From Gambelia wislizenii (Eukaryota > Chordata > Lepidosauria > Squamata > Crotaphytidae), in the NCBI GenBank assembly GCA_030847615.1, contig JAUMIR010000001.1, positions 165,761,001 to 165,825,000 of the forward strand: 64,000 nucleotides of DNA. Reading direction: 5' to 3'. The notes below the pieces were generated by a model. The model was not told where the DNA came from. It saw only the letters and a list, made by a program, of their open reading frames with translations, and did no database searches. Both the position numbers and the translations under genes were made by a program. Below, piece by piece: positions 56,333 to 64,000 of the stretch (position 1 is its first letter; each line of letters opens with the position of its first letter).

Positions 56333-56493
56333 CTATTACAGCCCAAAACTCACATTGTGAAAGATAACACAGAAAGAGAAACAGACTGCACCATCCCCAG
56401 ATATTTTTGATAACTTAAGTTTTATCGTGCTAGTCAGTTGTTTCAGGTTGTCCTGTTCCAAAACATTTATTTATACTCATTGAGCTGTAATAA
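56333..56493 (+). repeat. Direct repeat D, right copy
   Basis: Counterpart of 55108-55300: CTCACATTGTGAAAGATAAC, GCTAGTCAGTTGTTTCAGGT, ATACTCATTGAGC. Confidence 0.6.
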
Positions 56494-56600
56494 CATTATT
56501 ATGGCTTAATGTGTACAAAGAAACGTAATCATGTAATAGCACTATGACGTTATGCTGTAATATACACCATTATCTTAATTTTAAAAAAAATAATGCTGTG

Positions 56601-57481
56601 TGTTACCTACCCTGACACGCCCTGCCCCTTATGTTTAATAATTGGCAATATTTAATAATTTGGCCAACTGTGGTCCTCCAAGAGTGTAGCGAGTGAATCG
56701 GGAACTCCCCAAAACCAGGAATCCCAAGGACTAACGCTGAGACTAAGTCACATATACACTAGGGAGGGGCTATAACAAATTCCAAAGAAAGATAATCTGT
56801 AAGGCAGCTTCTTGCCTGAATATCTGGCTAATCCCACCAGCCATACCTGAGATACTCACGTTTGTAAAGAGCTATCTTACCTCTACCTTCCCCTAAACAC
56901 AGAGGGTTGCTTTCTCCATTCAGTTCCAAAGTGTCAGCACATTAAGGGTTGTTAACATATCCAGAGTGTCTATTGTCTTATCTTGAGAACCTCCAAGAAG
57001 CATTGTTTTTTACTCTAAATCCCATCCCCTGAAGGGAATTATTGGGTATAAAAACATGTTCAAAACTCCACTCAAGTGTGCACAGTTCTCCTACCTTCAG
57101 ATTTCATATCAGACTGTGTAGCCATTCCTGCTTCAGGACCCCCACTCTGCTGGTTTTCTCCATGACCTCAACTCCTCTGATTGGTACACTATTACCCGAA
57201 AACAACCCCTTACTCTATTCCTTTATCCCAATCCTTCCTACTTCATTTGCTAGCCTTGCATAAATGCTTGAAGCCTGAGTGTGTGAATGAATGTTGCTAT
57301 TATTGCTTTCTCAAATAAAGATTAATTAATTGTACTATCTAGCTTAACATCTCCTCCTGAGTACCACTATACATAGGTTAAGAGGTCCTGCTTTGTTGCC
57401 CTCCTCTCGTATCACCAAGCTGAGCATATTAATTCCCCAAATTGATATCGATAATTAGAGGGTCCTTAAGACCCCCTGGCA
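56601..57481 (+). mobile_element. LTR of the four-copy family (plus), best formed
   Basis: It starts TGTTACCTACCCTGACACG and ends ACCCCCTGGCA. In order: an inverted CCAAT box (CTGATTGG, about 57178, downstream of the TATA), a TATA box GGTATAAAAAC (57045-57055), and AATAAA at 57314-57319. After the end, TTTGGGGTGACATGTGGTG could be a primer-binding region, but I could not match a tRNA. A 73-codon frame at 57042-57263 lies across R/U5 and is not a gene. Confidence 0.7.
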
Positions 57482-58030
57482 TTTGGGGTGACATGTGGTG
57501 TTAACACTGTGGTGTGTGGTACCACAGGAAAGCACTGGAGAAAACTTTGGAAAACACCCCTATGCAGCAAAGGTATATGAATAGTGACTTTAAATGGTTA
57601 ATGGTCAGAATAGTAGTTATTATACTATAACAGCAAACCATTTATATAAACACATTTTTTAAAATCTGAAAAGGGTTTCAAGAGCATAGACTACAGAAAA
57701 CACAGCTATTCTCTTTGGAAGTTTTGTCCTCCTCACCTAAGCACTAGAAGTAGTCCGAGGTTTCCCTGCTGCAGATTTCCTTGGGAATATCCAAGGTAAG
57801 GACAACCAGACCACAACCACACCACACCAACTAATTGATCATTCTCACAATGAAGTGGAATGAGACATCCACACTCAAATTGACTAGCAGTAAAGGGGTT
57901 GTTAACAGATCATTTTCAGCATGAAATTGTAGCAGCACAACAGCACTGGGAGAACCATGAGGTTGTGAGATAAGGCTGAGACAAAAGTGGGACCAAACCA
58001 CTGCTATGCCAGTATAATGGTGTGGTATGA
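57482..58030. other. Unassigned; may be leader of the preceding LTR element
   Basis: No coding frame. It follows directly on the LTR and ends at the BovB fragment. Confidence 0.35.
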
Positions 58031-58208
58031 TAAGGACCTAGGTCTTGCAAACTCAGGGCTGCAGCTTCCTTGGGTGCATCTATCCACCAATAGTGTTGTC
58101 TCCCTCTTCTTCTATTGCCTTCTACCTTACCAAGCATTATTGTCTTTTCTATTGAGTCATGTCTACTCATGATATGTCCAAAGTATGGCAGATTTGTAAT
58201 CTTGGCTT
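58031..58208 (-). pseudogene. BovB/RTE LINE fragment, left of the copia insertion (minus)
   Basis: The minus strand reads ITNLPYFGHIMSRHDSIEKT and IMLGKVEGNRRRGRQ, the C-terminal signature of the RTE protein. It continues at 63333 after the copia element. GGCTT (58204-58208) is duplicated at 63333-63337. Confidence 0.85.
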
Positions 58209-58453
58209 TGTCAGGAGATGATAGGATAGTCAATACCTGGCAGAAGCCAAAAACTATCTCAGCAGGCTTAGTAGCAACGCATTCCCAAGAATACTCTCAC
58301 ACAGAGTGTTTGACGTCCAAATAAGCAGGAGGCACTTTTATTTTCAAAGCCAAACAGTTGCAATATATACACACAAATATTTACAATTGAAGGAGAAATG
58401 CTTCATCAGGCATCAGCATTCACAAGAAGAGAGAGAACTTCGGACTAGTTCAC

Positions 58454-58489
<36 letters not shown>

Positions 58490-58651
58490 CTATCTCTATC
58501 TCTATCTCTATCTTTCTATCTAAAGGACATTGCCCTCTAGTGGCCTGACTAGACATGACTTGGTAGTTCATGGAGTCAGCCATTATGACTCAGCATGACT
58601 CTGCAGTTGTTTGGCCATTTTATAATGGAATTCAGTCTCTAACTCTTGACA
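58209..58651 (-). mobile_element. copia 3' LTR
   Basis: 443 bases, TGTCAGGAGATG to CTCTTGACA on the plus strand, so TG...CA ends on either strand. It carries a TATC/TCTATC microsatellite at 58454-58520 that accounts for most of the length difference from the 5' LTR. Confidence 0.93.
58454..58520. repeat. (TATC)n(TCTATC)n microsatellite in the 3' LTR
   Basis: About nine TATC units followed by TCTATC units. The 5' LTR has (CA)n at the corresponding place. Confidence 0.95.
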
Positions 58652-58663
58652 GTCCCCTCCAAA
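58652..58663 (-). promoter_or_regulatory. copia polypurine tract
   Basis: On the minus strand TTTGGAGGGGAC lies directly before the 3' LTR start TGTCAAGAG, the position where plus-strand priming occurs. Confidence 0.75.
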
Positions 58664-58775
58664 ATGGTCAAACTACTACACAGGACACATGTTATCATCA
58701 CAACAAAACATCATTAACGTACATTGTTGGACATCAATCGTCTGTCGGTTGACCTTCCTTTTGACATCTTTTACT

Positions 58776-59192
58776 TTACACACTAGTGACAAGGCCCAGC
58801 CTCTTTGCCATCTCCTCATGGCTTCTTGCTAGAACGGCTTTTGTGAGCAGGTCTGCAACATTGTCCTCAGATGGGCAGTACCTCAGACACAAGACACCTT
58901 CTTGTATTAACTGCCTCACATTTTGGTAACGTACCACAATGTACTTTGTCCTGCATTTTAGATTTTCTGTTTCTGCCATAGCTATGCAGGCTTGTGAGTC
59001 CTCGTGCACCTCAACAGTCATTTGGCATGGCTCCCCAAGGTCTGCAAGCATCTGCCTTACCCATTGTATTTCACTTGCCATCTCAGACAAGGCTGTGAAT
59101 TCAGCTTCGGTGGTACTAATGGCCACACAGTTCTGCTTTCTTGATTTCCACACTGTGGGGCTCTCTGCATATCTGACCACCAACCCAGTCAC
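58776..59192 (-). pseudogene. copia RNase H domain
   Basis: 138-codon open minus-strand frame. It shows SPTVWKSRKQNCVAISTTEA followed by EFTALSEMASEIQWVRQML (E active region), HEDSQACIAMAETENLKCRT (D region) and RYCPSEDNVADLLTKAV (final D). This is the typical end of copia polyproteins. The upstream join to RT (59200-59535) is broken. Confidence 0.9.
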
Positions 59193-59535
59193 TTATTTCC
59201 TGTCTGAAGTCTCAGCAGCAAAAGTGCTGTCCACATAGCACTCCAGGGTCACCTGACTTCCTGTCAGCTTCACGCTCAACGTCCCTGGTCCCCTTGAGAA
59301 ATCTAACTACCCTCTTCAGGGCTTCCTAATCCACCCTCCTTGGCTTGGAGACTCTTCTGCTGAGCACCCCAACTGGAAAACTGATGTCAGGACTTGTGTT
59401 GTTTGCTATAAACAACAGACTGCCTACCATTGAGTGGTACAGATCAGGCCTTTCAAATTCCTGTTCTGCCTCTAAGTTCACAAAATCAGTGGTCATTGGT
59501 GTCGACTACTTTTGCCTCACTTGGCCACAAGACTG

Positions 59536-60325
59536 TCAATTTTCTTCTTCTGACTTAGGAAAAATTCTCCAAGACCGGTTCTTTCTACCTCTACTTCTAG
59601 ATAACATCTCAGGTTGCCTAAGGCCTTTAAACTTGAACCAACTTTCTAACTCCACCTGCACTTTCTTGACATCACTGGCACTCTTTGCTAACACACAAAT
59701 GTCGTCCATATAGATAACTAGCATAACAGCACTATCACCTGCCTGCTTGGTGTACACACAGGCGTCTGTGACGCTCCTTGTGTAACCTAGTGACACCAAA
59801 ACGTGGTGTATGCACTTGTTCCAGCAACATGCGCTTTGTAGAGCACTTTGTATAACAAGTACACCTTGTTCTCACCTGCACTGTCATACCCTGGAGCCTG
59901 TTCCGTGAACACTGTCTCATCAAGATCAGCATTCAGGTATGCTGTTTCAAAGTCAAAGTGTGGCACAACCATCTGCCTCTTGGCTGCTACAGCTAACACT
60001 AACCTAAGACTTTCTGGCTTTGCTGTGGGCAAAAAGGTTTTGTCAAAATTGGTGTAGCGCTCCTGCGAAAAGCCTTTTGCAACTAAACGTGCCTTAGACT
60101 TTTGTGTCCCATCAGGCATGTCTTTAACTTTGTACACCCACCTGCAACCAACAACCTTTGGTCTTTGGGCCTCTCAACTACCTGGAACACTTTCTTCTCA
60201 ACTAGTGACTTGAACTCAGAGTCCATGGCTGAGTTCCACTTCTCCTGCTCTTCCCGGGGAAGTTTTAGGAGATCCTGAAAACTTGCAGGCTCCTCTGCCA
60301 TGACATTGCATAGCCTGAACAACAA
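59536..60325 (-). pseudogene. copia reverse transcriptase, three frames
   Basis: Frames 60325-60083, 60137-59787 and 59799-59536 carry consecutive RT parts: EEQEKWNSAMDSEFKSL, KARLVAKGFSQERYTNFDKT, HFDFETAYLNADLDETVF (first catalytic D region) and MLVIYMDDICVLAKS (YMDD box). Two frame shifts lie between. The catalytic residues themselves are still readable. Confidence 0.92.
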
Positions 60326-60342
60326 ACCTGTCAGAAGCCATT

Positions 60343-61410
60343 CTAACCCTCCCTTGACCTTCTGGGAATGAGCACCCTAGTTCTGCCTGACTCATCTTCT
60401 CTTGCACTGCTGCTCTCTCTCCCTGTGTCAGGCTCAATGCTTGTTTGTGGTGGTGTATGTGTCGGAGTAGCATGGGAAGTGTCATGCTTTTCTTCCTCTG
60501 CCTCCCCTTCTTCTTCATCATCATCATCAAGCTCAACCACCCCTCCATTTGTGGGACTTTTGGAAGTTGTTGGCACATCCCTCCCCAAGGGAACAAACAC
60601 TTTCTGACTGCAGTGCAATCTGCAGTACATTTCAAAATTTGCATTCCTGGAGAACACCACCTTTCCAGGAAGGAGAGAAAACACGTACTTATTACCCTCA
60701 TAGCCAAGGAAACACAGCCTCCTGGTTTTAGGCTGCCCAGCCTTCCTTAGGCTCAGGTAAATCAGTACATTTGCATACTGTCCAAAAATCCTCAGGTGCT
60801 TGAGGTTTGGTGCTATACCATACAATAGACAATATGGGGTCTGGTTGACACTAGGCGTCCACAGTCTATTTAAATGGTAAGCAGCAGTCTTCACTGCCTC
60901 TCCCCACAGCCCAGCTGGGGCTTGTGCATCTTCTATCATGCACTCCATCATGCACTTCAACATCCCAATTTTCCTTTCTGCAAGCCCATCCTCCCCTGGA
61001 GATGCTGGGTTTGTGGTCTTGGGTCTAATGATCCTCCTATGCATCCAGGTCTGCAGACTGCTGGATAAGAATTCCCCTCCCCTATCCGTCACTAAACTGG
61101 AAACCTTATGAGAAGGAAATTTGCATTCCACCATGTTCACCCACTCACAGAACCTGTCTGCAGGCTGACTTTTCTCCTTCAGTAAGTATACGTAGGTGTG
61201 CCTAGTGTGTCTGTCTACAATTACAAATAAATAGTGGTTACCCCCTTCAGTGGGCTTATAGTGGCCTGCTAAATCAGCATGGACAACTTCAAAGGGTCTG
61301 TTGGTGACACATTGGTCTTTTTGGCAATATGGAAATCCTTTACCTTTCCTTTCCTGCACCCAGCACGTTCTAAGAATCTTGGGTGGTGTTTCATGCTTAG
61401 ACCAGGGCAA
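60343..61410 (-). pseudogene. copia integrase catalytic core and C-terminus
   Basis: A 355-codon open frame. The catalytic triad is intact: D46 (VVHADLAGH), D109 (LVTDRGGEF) and E145 (GLAERKIGM), with exactly 35 residues between the last two (DD35E). Then YHLNRLWTPSVNQTPYCLLY and LKHLRIFGQYANV, the copia-specific downstream region, and an acidic tail (DDDDEEEGEAEEE). The first Met is not the native start; the frame joins the zinc-binding region in another frame upstream. Confidence 0.93.
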
Positions 61411-61670
61411 ACTTTTGCTAGCTCCTTTAACCCTTTGTAACTAGCATGGCCCATTAGCCTGTGGTAGTAATGAACACACTCATCATGTAGGGACACATTG
61501 ACTGCAGGGTTCACATTTGCCACCTTCCCTTTAGGCAATATGTAATACAACCCATCTTTCTTTATCCCTTTTGCACCAACATTATTCATGTTATGATTTT
61601 CTGTTATTCTAGATTGTTCCCCGTCAAATATCACTTTATAACCATCAGTAGTCATTTGGGACACACTCAA
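61269..61670 (-). pseudogene. copia integrase zinc-binding region
   Basis: Frame with GLYYILPKG, then HYYHRLMGHASYKGLKELA, the HH part of the HHCC GAG-pre-integrase domain, and CPGLSMKH. The CC part lies near the frame break (GCRKGKVKDF; CQKDQC in the next frame). Confidence 0.85.
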
Positions 61671-61697
61671 TATACAATTCTCCAGTTCGCTAACACA

Positions 61698-62318
61698 TTA
61701 CACATTTTCAAAATCTTTGCCAAAAGATGGCCCATATGCAGTGCCCATTTTCTGCAACTTCCTGGGAGCACCATCTGCAAGGGTAATATTGGTTATGGAA
61801 GCATTTTTAACATTGCTTAACAACTTTACATCATTCACCATGTTGTGTTTTGCCCCACTATCAAGTATCCAGATTCTTCCCTCAGTACCATCAGGATGGT
61901 GCTTTGCTATGAAGGCATGGTTTGCAGCCTGAGAGGATGCACCCCTCCTTTGCCCTGTAGCTGTGTCACCTCTCCTATCCAGTGCAGGCATCTTACAGTC
62001 CTTCGGAAAATGTTCAGGCTTTTTGCATCTGAAATAGCATTTCACATAGCTGCAGGCTCCCTCCTCCACAGATGCCTCTGTTTCAGTGCTCTCCTGATTG
62101 CTTCTGGTAATTTGTGGCTGTTTATTCCCCTCCATCCAGGAATTAAATTGCTTGTGTTGAACCTCTTCCAGAATACGCCCAGCTACCAGCTCTACAGACA
62201 AATCACACTCCCTGGTGATCTGCAGACTGTACTTTAGGAAATCCCATTCCTTTGGCAAACTTTCCGATAAAATAAAACACTTATGGGGTTCTGGAATATC
62301 CACCCCTCTATTGGCCAT
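61698..62318 (-). pseudogene. copia Gag C-terminus, zinc knuckle and protease
   Basis: It starts in the Gag middle (FILSESLPKEWDFLKYSL), then YVKCYFRCKKPEHFPKDC, a CCHC knuckle with one extra residue between the first cysteines, and the protease active site IWILDSGAKHNM (DSG). The extra residue in the knuckle may be decay. Confidence 0.88.
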
Positions 62319-62461
62319 CTCTTGAAAAAGCTACCTCATTTCCTCCAAATGGGCTTTTACGCAGCTCCAGTAGACAACTTTGTGTTATAAAGTCCCTTAG
62401 TCCATATCATCTTTGAGAGGCAGGGCAAATTCTGATGAACCATTTTCAAAGCTGTCCAAAG

Positions 62462-62806
62462 CTAAAAGGCTGTATTTGCTGGGGCCGTGTGTATTAACTG
62501 GGAGGGGTTGAGTGATAAGAGAATTGCAGTTCTAGCCTTCTGGTCTGCTAGCCTGAACGCTATTTCATCTTCTGAACCCTCTGGGATCACACTTTCATTT
62601 TCTAAAACGTGCCACAAATTGTACTTAATTAATAAAGCCTCCATATATAAACTTGAGGCTGGATAATTTCCATCAGCCAATTTCTCAAAATGAACGTGGC
62701 TAGTATCTGCCATTGTGCTGTCTGAATAAAAAAAAACCCTAGCTATGAAACACAAACAGCTGGCATCTGGCAGCTCTTCAAGGCTGCTTGAAGATAACTC
62801 TAGCAC
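62462..62806 (-). pseudogene. copia Gag N-terminus
   Basis: The probable native start is the Met encoded at 62713-62711 (MADTSHVHFEKLADGNYPAS), because LADGNYPASSLYMEALLIKY is the usual first Gag motif and little precedes it. The frame ends prematurely at 62462. Confidence 0.8.
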
Positions 62807-62918
62807 AGAGCCTGGCTTTAACTTAACTGTTTCACAGCCAACTAGCCAAAAACACTCAAAACAAAAAAAGATTCTGGGAACTTTTCAGGGTGCACCTTAT
62901 CTAATCTGTGATCAATCA

Positions 62919-62933
62919 GCTGGGCCCATAACC
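62919..62933 (-). promoter_or_regulatory. copia primer-binding site for a 5' half of initiator tRNA-Met
   Basis: The plus strand GCTGGGCCCATAACC equals the anticodon stem-loop region (about nt 26-40, with the CAU anticodon) of vertebrate initiator tRNA-Met, so the element's sense strand GGTTATGGGCCCAGC is complementary to it. It lies 2 bases from the 5' LTR. Internal tRNA-iMet priming is established for Drosophila copia. Confidence 0.88.
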
Positions 62934-62935
62934 AC

Positions 62936-63332
62936 CGTCAGGGGATGATAGGACACTCAGTTCCCTGGCAGAAGCCAAAAACTATCTCAGCAGACTTACT
63001 AGCAACCCGTTCCCAAGAACACACAGAGTGTTTGATGTCCAAATAAGCAGGAGGCACTTTTATCTTCAAAGTCAAACAGTTGCTATATATATACAAATAT
63101 TTATAACTGAAGGAGAAACTGCTTCACCAGGCATCAGCATTCACAAGAAGAGAGTGAGTTTTAGACTAGCGCGCATGCACACACACACACACACACACGT
63201 ATACAGGACATTGCCCTCTAGTGGCTTGACTAGGCATGACTTGGTAGTTCATGCAGTCAGCCATTATGACTCAGCAAGATTCTGCAGCTGTTCGGCCATT
63301 TTATAATGGAGTTCAGTTTCTAACTCCTGACA
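62936..63332 (-). mobile_element. copia 5' LTR
   Basis: 397 bases, matching the 3' LTR. The inner terminal dinucleotide has decayed (TG to CG on the plus strand at 62936-62937). A (CA)n run at 63178-63198 replaces the TATC microsatellite of the other LTR. Confidence 0.93.
63178..63198. repeat. (CA)n microsatellite in the 5' LTR
   Basis: About ten CA units. Confidence 0.95.
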
Positions 63333-64000
63333 GGCTTCTAGGCTTGATTTGTTCTAGAACCCATTGATTTGTCTTTTGAGCAGTCCACAATGTCTGTAGA
63401 ACTCCCTCCAGCACCACATTTCAAATGAGTTGATTTTCATCCTATCAGCTTTCTTCACTGTCCAGCTTTCACAACTATACATAGAAACTGGAAATACAAT
63501 AGCACGAACAATCCTGACTTTGCTATTTACTGATATAGCTTTACATTTGGGGATCTTGTCTAATCCCTTCATAGCTGCCCTTCCAAGTCCTAGTCTTCTT
63601 CTGTTTTCTTGACTGTAGTCTTCATTTTGATTGATGACCAAGCCAAGGTATTGGAAATATTTGACTTCATCAATGTCTTTATTGACCACTTTAAAGTTAT
63701 GTAAATAATATGTGGTCATTATTTTTGTTTTCTTAATGTTCAGTTGTAAACACTCCTTTGCATTTGCTTCCTTGACTTTCTTCAGTAGTCATTCCAAACC
63801 GTGCTATTTTTTGCTAGCAGTATGGTGTTATCTGCATAGCTTAAGTTGTTGATGTTCCTTCCTCCAGTTTTCATGCCTCCTTCCTCAGAGTCTAATTCAT
63901 CTTTACGTATGATATGTTCACCTTACAAGTTAAATAGATAGTGTGGTAAAATGCAGCCTTGCCTGGCCCCCTTGCCAATTGGAAACCATTCCGTTTCTCC
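63333..64000 (-). pseudogene. BovB/RTE LINE, RT C-terminal part (minus), continues beyond the window
   Basis: The frame 63719-63354 shows VKYFQYLGLVINQNEDYSQE, NRRRLGLGRAAMKGLDKIP, VRIVRAIVFPVSMYSCESWT (VKKADRMKINSFEMWCWREF follows). This is the RTE region after the RT palm. The remaining 63720-64000 is upstream RT with stops. It is the same insertion as 58031-58208, split by the copia element. Confidence 0.88.

Larger units (their letters stand above)
58209..63332 (-). mobile_element. Ty1/copia LTR retrotransposon, full length, inactive (minus)
   Basis: 5124 bases with two LTRs (58209-58651 and 62936-63332), GGCTT target duplications, an initiator-tRNA-Met primer site next to the 5' LTR, and a purine tract next to the 3' LTR. 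Domain order on the minus strand is Gag, zinc knuckle, protease, integrase, RT, RNase H; integrase before RT is the copia order. The polyprotein is broken by at least six frameshifts or stops. LTRs differ by roughly 8-10% by eye, plus different microsatellites at the same spot, so the insertion is old. It sits inside a BovB LINE. Confidence 0.95.

Noticed and set aside
57042..57263. 73-codon frame as a small gene
   Set aside because: It lies between the TATA box and polyadenylation signal of an LTR; not conserved in the sister LTRs.
58454..58520. CRISPR-like array
   Set aside because: Simple 4-6 base tandem repeats with no spacers, in a eukaryotic LTR.
60368..60607. Serine-rich plus-strand frame
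   Set aside because: Antisense shadow of the acidic tail of the copia integrase frame.
62919..62933. tRNA-Met gene fragment
   Set aside because: Only 15 bases match and they sit 2 bases from an LTR; this is a primer-binding site.

Overview
This is a vertebrate nuclear window, almost certainly from a squamate reptile (a lizard by repeat content), and it is a graveyard of transposable elements with no host gene I can support. The repeat mix indicates the host: BovB-type RTE LINEs, tRNA-derived Sauria-type SINEs and 5S rRNA-derived SINEs that share the BovB 3' tail, CR1 and L2 relics, a reptile-type L1, abundant short inverted-repeat DNA elements, and rarer BEL/Pao and Ty1/copia LTR elements. 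There are no bacterial-style operons. Long uninterrupted frames occur only inside retroelements.

Layout. 0-10 kb: an L1 3' end, an inverted pair of LTR-like arms (634/3860), several DNA-transposon relics including a near-perfect long hairpin (4356-4683), a CR1 LINE split by a SINE, an LTR of a family seen four times here, and a 5'-truncated BEL/Pao element with an open 445-codon frame and its 3' LTR. 10-20 kb: L2 and LINE 3' ends, a BovB piece inserted in another repeat, and a cluster of MITE-like elements with 3-bp target duplications. 20.6-27.2 kb: two back-to-back minus-strand LINEs, a nearly complete APE-type LINE with a C-terminal Cys/His finger and a 5'-truncated L1 whose ORF2 breaks lie in homopolymers. 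27-34 kb: SINEs, a plus-strand BovB relic, pogo/Tigger-like and hAT-like MITEs. 34-51 kb: mostly non-autonomous DNA elements, a solo LTR with a 5-bp target duplication, both orientations of 5S-SINE, and long unassigned stretches. 51-57.5 kb: two more LTRs of the four-copy family, a dead mariner, and the C-terminal part of another LINE. 58.2-63.3 kb: a full-length but broken Ty1/copia element with both LTRs, an initiator-tRNA-Met (half-tRNA) primer-binding site, a polypurine tract and a GGCTT target duplication, nested inside a BovB LINE that runs off the right edge.

The most coherent signal beyond known families is a set of about a dozen non-autonomous elements (310-750 bp, plus a 622-bp candidate) with related GG-starting inverted termini and 3-bp target duplications (TAA, TTA, TCA, TGA, TAT, TAG, AAA). 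One subgroup carries a conserved core with an inverted CCAAT box, a G-rich/GC box and a YY1-like CCAT motif, and its least decayed copy (47.9-48.5 kb) is CpG-rich. Assignment to a PIF/Harbinger-like superfamily is inference from the 3-bp duplications. All boundaries and homologies here were read by eye, without database search.
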